Shown: piece after piece, positions 57,671-64,000 of the stretch | Position numbering within the stretch: position 1 is the first letter of the stretch | Layout of the letters: each line of letters begins with the position of its first letter | From: Clostridiales bacterium | Lineage (GTDB): Bacteria > Bacillota > Clostridia > Oscillospirales > Oscillospiraceae | Length of the DNA stretch: 64,000 nt | Direction: 5' to 3' | NCBI GenBank assembly: GCA_004558025.1 | Contig: SFEG01000002.1 | Coordinates: 1-64,000, forward strand | The notes under the pieces: generated by a model | Seen by the model: only the letters and a program-made list of their open reading frames with translations | What the model was told of the DNA's origin: nothing | The model's database searches: none | Position numbers and translations under genes: made by a program

Positions 57671-58156
57671 TCACAGAGGAAGGCACTCGTACTCATATAT
57701 ATCGAGCATGAGCTTCCTCGGCTGCTTTGCATCGTCCAGACGGCCGACAGCAAAGGTGAACATCTTGTCGAGCCTGGGGTCGGTAGACTCGATAGGGCTT
57801 GCAAAACAGATATCAACTCCCCTGCTGATATTGCCTGCGGCGAATTCCTTGATCTCGTCTACAGTGCAGAAATCGGCTCTGCCGGTATAAGGCACATAGA
57901 CGAGATTTCCGTCATTGAGCTTTATTGTTATGCGGCCGTCGAGCTCGAAAACGCCGTTATAGCGCAGAAGCTGAGTGACCTCGCCGCCGGGCACGACATG
58001 GCCGATAACCTCGCTTTGAGTGAACACCTCGCCGCCCCTGGGTGTTGCGTTCACGCGCACACCGCCGCCGACCGAAGGGTAAAAGCCCCATCCGTCAAGC
58101 TCTATATCCGTGGAAAAAAGATGGTCTATACGGGTCTTGTTCAAATCGTTTGACAT
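57671..58156 (-). CDS. DUF3237-family protein (fourth gene of six-gene operon)
   Basis: A 161-residue beta-rich protein resembling the DUF3237 family: an opening THLF-like segment (IDHLFSTDIEL), GGEVFTQSEVIGHVVPGGEV, then FELDGRITIKLNDGNLVYVP and the closing ESTDPRLDKMFTFAVGRLDD with a final DIYEYECL. The family is thought to form a small barrel and has no established activity. It lies 16 nt from a second, divergent DUF3237 copy and beside a flavin/Fe-S reductase, so a role on the same substrate (isomerase, hydratase or binding protein) is a fair guess. AGGAG lies 8 nt before the ATG at 58156. Confidence 0.75.
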   Translation of the reverse strand: MSNDLNKTRIDHLFSTDIELDGWGFYPSVGGGVRVNATPRGGEVFTQSEVIGHVVPGGEVTQLLRYNGVFELDGRITIKLNDGNLVYVPYTGRADFCTVDEIKEFAAGNISRGVDICFASPIESTDPRLDKMFTFAVGRLDDAKQPRKLMLDIYEYECLPL

Positions 58157-58172
58157 TGTTCCTTCTCCTTTC

Positions 58173-58661
58173 TCACTTCTTGATGCGTACGGCGTACACA
58201 TCGTAACGGACTACAACGGGGTCGGAGAATTTAGCGACTCCGAAGCCGATGCAGAAGGTGTGGTTGAGCCATTCATAGCGCGGATCGTCGGTCTCGAGCT
58301 GATAATGGATAGCATTGCGCACCTGCTCGGGGAAAATGAACTTCTTATATTTCAGAACATCCTCGTAGCCGCCGATGTCGTTTCGGCCCTGATAAGGCAT
58401 GTATATCTTTGCGCCGTCTTCGGTTTCGATGGTTGCGCGGACATTTACATTCTGAGTGCCGTTGGGTGTGCCGTGACACCAGTCGCCGCCAAACGGCTTG
58501 AGCTTACCGTTTATCTTAGCGCCCTTGACCCAGCCGCCGACTATATATCCGGTCAGGCGGAACCCGCCGAATACTGACGGGTCATAGACTTCAAAGTTGG
58601 GGTCGCAATCCGCCGCATAGGAGAAAAGATACTCCAGCTCATATGGAATGAGATCTCTCAT
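58173..58661 (-). CDS. DUF3237-family protein (third gene of six-gene operon)
   Basis: A 162-residue relative of the gene at 57671. It shares the family sequence plan: YELEYLFSYAADC at the start, FGGFRLTGYIVGGWVKGA, GGDW near 76, VRATIETEDGAKIYMPYQGR, and QLETDDPRYEWLNHTFCIGF with an ending VVVRYDVYAVR. The match to DUF3237 is better here than in its neighbour. Overall the two copies are diverged, so they may pair as unlike subunits or catalyse separate steps. AGGAG precedes the ATG at 58661; an upstream ATG at 58709 would lie in the palindrome and is rejected. Confidence 0.78.
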   Translation of the reverse strand: MRDLIPYELEYLFSYAADCDPNFEVYDPSVFGGFRLTGYIVGGWVKGAKINGKLKPFGGDWCHGTPNGTQNVNVRATIETEDGAKIYMPYQGRNDIGGYEDVLKYKKFIFPEQVRNAIHYQLETDDPRYEWLNHTFCIGFGVAKFSDPVVVRYDVYAVRIKK

Positions 58662-58689
58662 AAGGTTTTGCTCCTTTCTTTTTATATGT

Positions 58690-58711
58690 CCATGCCGGAT
58701 ATCCGGCATGG
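58690..58711. other. Perfect 22-bp palindrome between operon genes
   Basis: CCATGCCGGAT / ATCCGGCATGG with no spacer, in the 66-nt gap between the flavin reductase and DUF3237 genes. No T-run follows, so it may be a processing or mRNA-stabilising hairpin that sets unequal expression. Confidence 0.5.
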
Positions 58712-58727
58712 ACAGCTTTCATGCTTT

Positions 58728-60683
58728 TCAGCGATCAATAGACATTGCCGCAAAGAAGCCGCTGCGGACGGCCGTGCCGATCTTACCCATCTTGACGCTG
58801 TCACCCATGGCGATGGTCTTGTTGTAGTACTTTGCCTTGAGCTGCTCGACAAGCTCCGTTCTGGGCTTCATGCCGAGAGCGTTTATGACGGTATCTGCGG
58901 GCAGATACTCGGTGCTGCCGTCCTCTTTCTGGACGTTTACACCGTTTTCGTCAACGCTGAGGACCTTGGTCTTGGTCATAAGGCGAACACCGAGCTTTGT
59001 CATCTTTGCGCAGATGCAGTCGCGGTTTATGAACATTGCATCCTTGGCCATGATATCGCCCATCTCAACAATGGTAACATTCTTGCCGTAGTCAAGCGCC
59101 AGCTCGTAACCGCCGTCACAGCCGGACTCGCCGCCGCCGCACACGACGATATTGTCGCCCTTTACAAGGCCGTGATCCTTGTGGACTTCATACATATTAA
59201 ATACATTCTTGCCGTCGAGACCGGGGATCGGCGGACAAACGGGAACGGTGCCGGTGCTGACGAAGATCCAATCGGCCGCTTCGAGGACGGGATCGTCGGC
59301 CTTGATCTCGGTGTTGAGCTTGATCTCGACGCCGAGCTTCTCCATCTGCACACCGTACCACTCGAACAGTGCGCGGATGTAGTTTTTGAAGGAGGATGTC
59401 GCGATAACGCGGGCGGTGCCGCCGATATGATCGTCCTTTTCATACACGGTGACCTTGTGTCCCTTGATGGCCGCAACGCGAGCTGCCTCAAGGCCGGACG
59501 GGCCTGCACCGATGACAACGATATTCTTCGGATCGTTGGTCTTTTCGATCCTGAACGCCTTCTCCTCGCCGACCTGGGTGTTTACAGAGCAGGAGATCTT
59601 GGTGCGGCGATTCCAGATACGGCCTATGCAGTCCTCATTGCATCTCAGGCAGGGACGAACGTCCTCGCGATGGCCGGAGATGAGCTTGTTGGGGATATCG
59701 GGATCGGCAATAAGCGCACGGCCGAGGATGGCAAAGTCGGCCTTGCCGGAGGTGATGAGCTCAAGTGCGGTATCGGGATCGTGGGTGCCGCCGTTGAGGA
59801 TGGGCTTGTGGATATTCTCGCGGGCAAAGTCGCAGACGTAGGACATGCACGCAGGTCCCTGATAGGACGGCGGGAAGATGTAGTCAAGGCGCTCGTAGGA
59901 GCCTGCGTCGACGTCGAATGCATCTATGCTGCACTTCTGGAGCCACTCGACGAGCTCCTTGGTCTCATCGAATGTACGGCCGCCCTCCCAGCCGTGGTCA
60001 AGTGCGATGCGGAACAGGATGGGCATATCCGGTCCGACGACGGAGCGGACAGCCTCAACCATCTCACGGGCAAAGCGGGTGCGGTTTTCCGCCGAGCCGC
60101 CGTACTCATCGGTGCGATGGTTGAAGACCTTGGACATGAACTGGTCAATGAGGTAGCCGGCGTGAGCATGGATCTCTATAGCGTCAAAGCCTGCGTCACG
60201 CGCAACGCCCGCTGCATATTTGAAGGTCTCCTGGAGCTCCTTGATCTCCTCAACGGTCATTGCACGGGTCAGAACGTCGGGTCTGAAGAAGGTAGGCTGC
60301 TCGCAGGAAGATATGAGCTTCTCGCCGAACTCATTGGGATAGCCGTTGCGGCCGGTGCCCGGAGTCATCTGGAGGCAGATCTTTGCGCCCCAGCGGTGAA
60401 CTCTCTCGACAAGGTCGGTGTATGCCGGGATGGGGATGTCGCTGTCGAGGGTACCCTCATGAGAGCCCTGAGCGATCTTCTCGGTAAGAGGTGTGCAGCC
60501 GGTGATTATCATGCCGACGCCGCCTCTTGCGCGCTCTTCAAAGTAGTCGATCTCCCAATCGGACTTAGCGCCGTAAGGAAGGGATGCGTTGTGCCCCATC
60601 GGTGAAAGGACGAGACGGTTTTTGAGCTCCATCTTGCCTATTTTGAACGGTGTAAAGAGAGGGCTGTAGTCTTTCTTTTCCAT
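58728..60683 (-). CDS. BaiCD/enoate reductase-like FMN/Fe-S/FAD oxidoreductase
   Basis: A 651-residue enzyme of the old-yellow/2,4-dienoyl-CoA reductase family that reduces activated C=C bonds with NADH. An N-terminal TIM barrel holds HAHAGYLIDQF (172-182) and DEYGGSAENRTRF (192-204). The [4Fe-4S] ligands are Cys345, 348, 352 and 365. Then comes a pyridine-nucleotide/FAD part with IGAGPSGLEAAR (391-402) and a second dinucleotide site VVCGGGESGCDGGYELA near 520. Relatives include BaiCD and BaiH, enoate reductases and gut steroid or flavonoid reductases. AAAGGAG lies about 11 nt before the ATG. It is the second gene of the operon. The alkene substrate is unknown. Confidence 0.92.
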   Translation of the reverse strand: MEKKDYSPLFTPFKIGKMELKNRLVLSPMGHNASLPYGAKSDWEIDYFEERARGGVGMIITGCTPLTEKIAQGSHEGTLDSDIPIPAYTDLVERVHRWGAKICLQMTPGTGRNGYPNEFGEKLISSCEQPTFFRPDVLTRAMTVEEIKELQETFKYAAGVARDAGFDAIEIHAHAGYLIDQFMSKVFNHRTDEYGGSAENRTRFAREMVEAVRSVVGPDMPILFRIALDHGWEGGRTFDETKELVEWLQKCSIDAFDVDAGSYERLDYIFPPSYQGPACMSYVCDFARENIHKPILNGGTHDPDTALELITSGKADFAILGRALIADPDIPNKLISGHREDVRPCLRCNEDCIGRIWNRRTKISCSVNTQVGEEKAFRIEKTNDPKNIVVIGAGPSGLEAARVAAIKGHKVTVYEKDDHIGGTARVIATSSFKNYIRALFEWYGVQMEKLGVEIKLNTEIKADDPVLEAADWIFVSTGTVPVCPPIPGLDGKNVFNMYEVHKDHGLVKGDNIVVCGGGESGCDGGYELALDYGKNVTIVEMGDIMAKDAMFINRDCICAKMTKLGVRLMTKTKVLSVDENGVNVQKEDGSTEYLPADTVINALGMKPRTELVEQLKAKYYNKTIAMGDSVKMGKIGTAVRSGFFAAMSIDR

Positions 60684-60775
60684 TGTGATATTTGCTCCTT
60701 TACTTGTCAGTTCTATATTCTTTATTGCTTCCGCAGCCGGCTCGTTCGGTAAGCCGACCGCGGATTTGTGGGATA

Positions 60776-62050
60776 TCAGGCGTTTGTGCCGGTCTCGATG
60801 GCTTTTTTCTCGTCAACGACCTTCTTCATAGGCTTGCAGCCGACGAAGATCATGACGGCAAGAACGATGCCGAGGAAGCCGAAGAGCTTGAACATGCCGC
60901 TGTAAGATCCGGTGATGTCATATGCCGCGTTGAGAACCGGCATGCCAAATGCGACGCCGCAGTTCATGACCGCGATCATGATGCCCATGATCTGACCCTG
61001 TGCGCGGTTGCCGAAGACCTGCAGGGTGTAAACAGGGAGAGTTGCCTTGAGGATGCAGAACGAGCCGCCGAGCAGAACAGTACCGACATACATCATGCCG
61101 ATCGCAGGAGCGGTCGCGTAGATGAACACGGAAGCGATGGCCATGATCGAGTAAGCGACCATGCAGGTGCGGATACCGAGCTTATCGGCCAGGATTCCGA
61201 ACGGAAGCTGAAGAATGATGTTTGCCGCGTACATGATGGAGAGCATAACGCCGCCGTCATAGCCGAGGTCGGATGAGAAGATCGCTATATTGCAGATCGC
61301 GCCGTAGATAATGAGGCCAAACAGGCCGATGCCGATAGTGCCGCACCAGAACTGGACGGACTTGTATGCTTCTTTTGCGGTCACGCCGTAAGGAATGATC
61401 GCGCCGCTCTCGTCGGCGATCTTGACCTTGTCGTTCCACATGGGCTTAACGCCGTACTTCTCGGGGCTGTCCTTGAGGAATACAATGAGAACGACAGCGG
61501 TGAAAACGACTACCGCGCAGTTGATATACAGAGATGCGGTCCAGCCGATGGTGCCGATCCACTTTGAGACTATCGGGCTGAAGATAACGCCTGCAAGGCC
61601 GGAGCCTATAGCAGTCGCGGAAAGCAGAGTGCCGGTGGAGTGGGCAAACCACTTGCTGAAGATGATCGAGCAGGATGCACCGGAGCAGAAGCAAAGGGAG
61701 ATGCCCTGAAGGATAGCTGCGAGGTAGAACATCCAGATGACGGTGCCGTTTGCATACAGAAGAACGCCTGCTATCATAAGCAGCGAGCAGAAGGATATCA
61801 TCTTCTTCATGCCGAATTTTTCAACGAGCTTGCCGTAGAATATACTCATGATGGCGTTCGCGCCGCCGTTAAGCGTGATGGTCAGTGCGTATGCGGTGCG
61901 GGATACCTCGGGATGCGCCTCGAGGATGGGTTCCATATACAGCGTCACGGTGCTGAGCGTAAGACCGGCATATACAAACTGCATCAGTATCAGCAGTATA
62001 AGTACGACCCACGCATAGTTGCTGCTCTTTACGAGTCCACTTTTTTGCAT
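60776..62050 (-). CDS. MFS transporter, OFA (oxalate/formate-antiporter-like) family
   Basis: A 424-residue 12-helix transporter. The paired six-helix halves are plain, with the MFS loop after helix two (FYGKLVEKFGMKKM, about 75-88) and its repeat after helix eight (GILADKLGIRTC, near 287). The opening YAWVVLILLILMQFVYAGLT is typical of OFA-type carriers for organic anions. AAGGAG lies 6 nt before the ATG. As first gene of the operon, 92 nt upstream of the flavin reductase, it is the likely uptake route for the pathway substrate. Bai and other gut catabolic operons also carry MFS carriers. Confidence 0.9.
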   Translation of the reverse strand: MQKSGLVKSSNYAWVVLILLILMQFVYAGLTLSTVTLYMEPILEAHPEVSRTAYALTITLNGGANAIMSIFYGKLVEKFGMKKMISFCSLLMIAGVLLYANGTVIWMFYLAAILQGISLCFCSGASCSIIFSKWFAHSTGTLLSATAIGSGLAGVIFSPIVSKWIGTIGWTASLYINCAVVVFTAVVLIVFLKDSPEKYGVKPMWNDKVKIADESGAIIPYGVTAKEAYKSVQFWCGTIGIGLFGLIIYGAICNIAIFSSDLGYDGGVMLSIMYAANIILQLPFGILADKLGIRTCMVAYSIMAIASVFIYATAPAIGMMYVGTVLLGGSFCILKATLPVYTLQVFGNRAQGQIMGIMIAVMNCGVAFGMPVLNAAYDITGSYSGMFKLFGFLGIVLAVMIFVGCKPMKKVVDEKKAIETGTNA

Positions 62051-62270
62051 TGTTAATTCTCCTTTTTATTGTCATTGATAAGCCGTATTATTATTGACCC
62101 TTGCAAGCGCCGCAGTTCGGACAGCCTCTCTGATCCCCGTCGGGACCGGTTCTCCGCCCTGCCTTTGTTAAGACTTTATCACGTGCAAAAGCCGCGCTTC
62201 AACTACGTTTCGCCAAAAGCGATCTGCACGTTTTTTGCTTTTTGCACAAACGAATTTGCGCACTTAAACG

Positions 62271-62323
62271 CGAAAAAACGCCAAACACCGCAAAGCCTTT
62301 TTCAGACTCTTCGGTGTTTGGCG
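62271..62323 (-). terminator. Terminator-like hairpin in the leader of the catabolic operon
   Basis: Twelve-base arms CGCCAAACACCG / CGGTGTTTGGCG with a 21-nt loop, followed on the minus strand by TTTTTTCG. It lies about 225 nt before the MFS start, inside the gene-free stretch 62051-62565. No minus-strand gene ends just upstream, so it could attenuate the operon's own transcript. Confidence 0.55.
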
Positions 62324-62324
62324 C

Positions 62325-62427
62325 ATAAATATGATATAAATTTATTAATATAAGTTAATGAAATAACAATTCCGTTCGGCTATACGTTCCGGCTCGGCAG
62401 TATAAATTTAATTTATATCATATTTAT
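62325..62427. promoter_or_regulatory. 16-bp perfect inverted repeat between divergent operons
   Basis: ATAAATATGATATAAA at 62325-62340 and its exact reverse complement at 62412-62427, 71 bp apart. They lie between the MFS operon and its likely regulator gene and are candidate half-sites for DNA looping by that regulator. Confidence 0.5.
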
Positions 62428-62565
62428 CTACAAGAAGCAACGTAATCCTGCACAAAAATGAGCTATTTGTTTTTGCATCTGCACAAAATTGTTTTTAAAT
62501 CTTGAATTATCACATCATATTTGATAATTTATTATCAGTCGTTTTCATGGAAAGGAGGCATTGTT

Positions 62566-63825
62566 ATGAGCAGCAGATACAGCGGGCGCTCCGGCGAAGA
62601 TATCTACAGATATATAATGGAGCTTATGCCTCATACCGATGACCTTAATGTATTCCTGCAAAAGATATATCTGCGATACAATATGCCCGTCATCGTTACG
62701 GACATTGCTTTTCACCTCATCGCATACGGCGGCCCGTACCCCTGCCCCGATCCTCTGTGGCAGACCATAGTTACCTCGGGCGCGGCCGAACCCGAAACCG
62801 TTGTCAACTATTACTTCGGCGAAGGGTTCACCGATAAAATGTCCGCCGCCGGCGAGCCGATCGACGCAAGCTGGGGCGTTAATACGGAATATCCTCAGAC
62901 GACCTGCTCTGTGTATCTCGGCAACAGCATCGAGGGCTGCTGCTCGGTCATGTATCTTGAGCACGAAAAGCTTGATTTTGCGCTGAAGCTCAATTCCGCG
63001 GTGAAGACGGCGGTCGAGATCTTTCTCGGCGGAAAGCTGCGCCGCCAGCCTATGGGAGCCGCACCTGACAGACTTGTGGCAGCGCGCATTCTGCTTGAGA
63101 ATACCGATGCTCCTATTGAGCTGCTTACAAGCACCGCATTCTACAAAAACGTCGGACTCAGCCCGGGCTACATGGTAGCCGCGATGCACACCGATGACAT
63201 GAGCGGCGTAAGGCTTCAGAATATAGTAAACAGCATCAAGGTCAGATATCCTCAGATGCTGTACGTCAACAAGTCAGATGACATGTATCTGCTGTTTCAG
63301 AATATAAAGTCCGATGCCGTGCGCGAAAACGTGCTTTCCGATATCAAGGCCGAGGCCTCGCAGAAAGCGGTGTTCACCTGCGGTGCAAGCGGAGTTTTTT
63401 ACGATTTGAAAAAGCGTGATGCGTATATCGAGCAGGCGCGTCTGGCACTGGAGCACGGCATAGACCATAACAGCAAAAACTGCATAAACTATTTTTATGA
63501 CAATTTCACAGAGATCATACTTCGCCACGGCTGCGACAGCATTTTTGCCGAAAGCCTCATTGTGCCCGAGTTTAAAAAGCTCATTGACTTTGACAAGGAA
63601 AATTCCACCGACTATTGCCGGTCGCTCAGCTGTTATATTTTTGAACGCTGCGATATGACAAAGGCTGCGGCAAAGCTCTATGTGCATCGAAACTCGCTGA
63701 TGTACCGCATAAAAAAGTGCGAGGAGATCATGGATATTGATCTTTCCGACAGAAAGGCCTACGAAAAGCTGTGGTTATGCTGCACCATGATGTCTATCGG
63801 TGCGCTGCCGGTCAAGCCGGAATAG
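62566..63825 (+). CDS. PucR/CdaR-type transcriptional regulator
   Basis: A 419-residue activator-like protein. The C-terminal helix-turn-helix of the PucR/CdaR class is distinct: ERCDMTKAAAKLYVHRNSLM followed by YRIKKCEEIMDID (about 360-393). The N-terminal 180 residues contain a GAF- or PAS-like sensor (IVTDIAFHLIAYGGPYPCPD and TTCSVYLGNSIEGCCSVMYL), then a GGDEF-like linker domain. AAGGAGG lies 6-7 nt before the ATG at 62566. It is divergent from the six-gene operon and is its likely regulator. The cysteine-rich middle of the sensor (TTCSVY, EGCCSV) could respond to a bound ligand or redox state, which is a guess. Confidence 0.88.
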   Translation: MSSRYSGRSGEDIYRYIMELMPHTDDLNVFLQKIYLRYNMPVIVTDIAFHLIAYGGPYPCPDPLWQTIVTSGAAEPETVVNYYFGEGFTDKMSAAGEPIDASWGVNTEYPQTTCSVYLGNSIEGCCSVMYLEHEKLDFALKLNSAVKTAVEIFLGGKLRRQPMGAAPDRLVAARILLENTDAPIELLTSTAFYKNVGLSPGYMVAAMHTDDMSGVRLQNIVNSIKVRYPQMLYVNKSDDMYLLFQNIKSDAVRENVLSDIKAEASQKAVFTCGASGVFYDLKKRDAYIEQARLALEHGIDHNSKNCINYFYDNFTEIILRHGCDSIFAESLIVPEFKKLIDFDKENSTDYCRSLSCYIFERCDMTKAAAKLYVHRNSLMYRIKKCEEIMDIDLSDRKAYEKLWLCCTMMSIGALPVKPE

Positions 63826-63835
63826 AGAATAAACA

Positions 63836-63866
63836 AAAACCCGAATGCAGAAGCATTCGGGTTTTT
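63836..63866 (+). terminator. Intrinsic terminator of the regulator gene
   Basis: AAACCCGAATGC / GCATTCGGGTTT with an AGAA loop and T5. Its last T overlaps the encoded CCA end of the tRNA on the other strand. Confidence 0.92.
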
Positions 63867-63942
63867 GGCACCCCCGGCGAGACTCGAACTCACTACCTTG
63901 CGCTTAGGAGGCGCACGCTCTATCCTGGTGAGCTACGGAGGC
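63866..63942 (-). tRNA. tRNA-Arg (anticodon CCT), CCA encoded
   Basis: Minus strand: acceptor GCCTCCG pairs with CGGGGGT (two wobble pairs), the D arm has AGCTCACCAGGATAGAGC, the anticodon stem TGCGC / GCGCA holds CTCCTAA, and the T loop is TTCGAGT. Discriminator G then CCA. It reads AGG codons. Confidence 0.94.
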
Positions 63943-64000
63943 ATAACAAATTTATTTTAACCTATGCGCAGCGAATTGTCAACACCGGCAGGATATATAC

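Noticed and set aside
58668..60605. Long open frame on the plus strand opposite the flavin reductase
   Set aside because: It mirrors a gene with full family motifs on the other strand. Similar shadows occur opposite uvrA (5522-6808), the permease (32430-33701) and the cysteine-rich SLH gene (41713-43194). They reflect codon bias and lack family motifs.
49087..62050. Complete bile-acid 7-dehydroxylation (bai) cluster
   Set aside because: There is a BaiCD-like reductase, SDRs and an MFS carrier, but no BaiE-type dehydratase and no BaiB/BaiF beside them; the dehydratases here are of the unrelated radical Fe-S type.

Overview
This 64 kb window looks like chromosome from an endospore-forming member of the Clostridia, probably a gut Oscillospirales-type bacterium. 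The evidence is a spoIIID gene, a meso-DAP pathway gene (dapF), three proteins with SLH wall anchors, a sensory-type [FeFe] hydrogenase, clostridial CoA-transferase and 2-hydroxyacyl-CoA dehydratase genes, AGGAGG-type ribosome sites with occasional TTG or GTG starts, and a moderate G+C. The taxonomic placement is inference from gene content.

Region by region. 1-7.6 kb is a minus-strand housekeeping run (ybaK, uvrA, a small membrane protein, recD2, comF, mreB; mreB runs off the left edge). 7.7-9.3 kb has a TetR regulator divergent from gluQ. 9.35-15.3 kb has a sensory hydrogenase/PP2C phosphatase pair, divergent across a shared palindromic operator from an RseC-like protein, a DHHW protein and an MBOAT acyltransferase. 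15.4-20.3 kb has prfC, a tiny secreted peptide, a UbiB-family kinase and two copies of a MITE-like repeat, each abutting a terminator. 20.3-30.6 kb has an SLH esterase, an acyl-CoA ligase divergent from TetR, an SDR, phosphofructokinase, a decayed DUF2812 gene with its PadR regulator, an iron alcohol dehydrogenase and a PAP2 phosphatase. 30.6-44.1 kb has a Ser/Thr kinase with an Ig-like ectodomain, an FtsX-type ABC exporter, an SLH lipase, tRNA-Gly, an alpha/beta hydrolase, MerR, a coiled-coil protein, a cysteine-rich SLH protein and spoIIID. 44.2-49 kb has a CoA-transferase, dapF, a sigma/RsgI-like pair and a prophage capsid-gene remnant.

The most interesting part is 49-64 kb. Two paralogous 2-hydroxyacyl-CoA dehydratase operons each encode two catalytic-type subunits followed by a roughly 55-residue membrane protein of a shared, unrecognised type; one also carries a zinc-ribbon protein. 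No activator ATPase gene is present. Upstream lies a six-gene operon (MFS transporter, BaiCD-like flavin/Fe-S enoate reductase, two tandem DUF3237 proteins, two SDRs) divergent from a PucR/CdaR-type regulator, with a terminator-like hairpin in its long leader. Together these suggest uptake and reductive breakdown of an unknown unsaturated or hydroxylated organic acid, ketone or steroid-like compound. That role is inference. The small membrane proteins, the DUF3237 pair and the regulation are the likeliest places for undescribed biology.

Promoters, terminators and starts were read by eye. Promoters listed have near-consensus boxes with 16-19 bp spacing but are unproven. No CRISPR array, rRNA or intact mobile element was seen.
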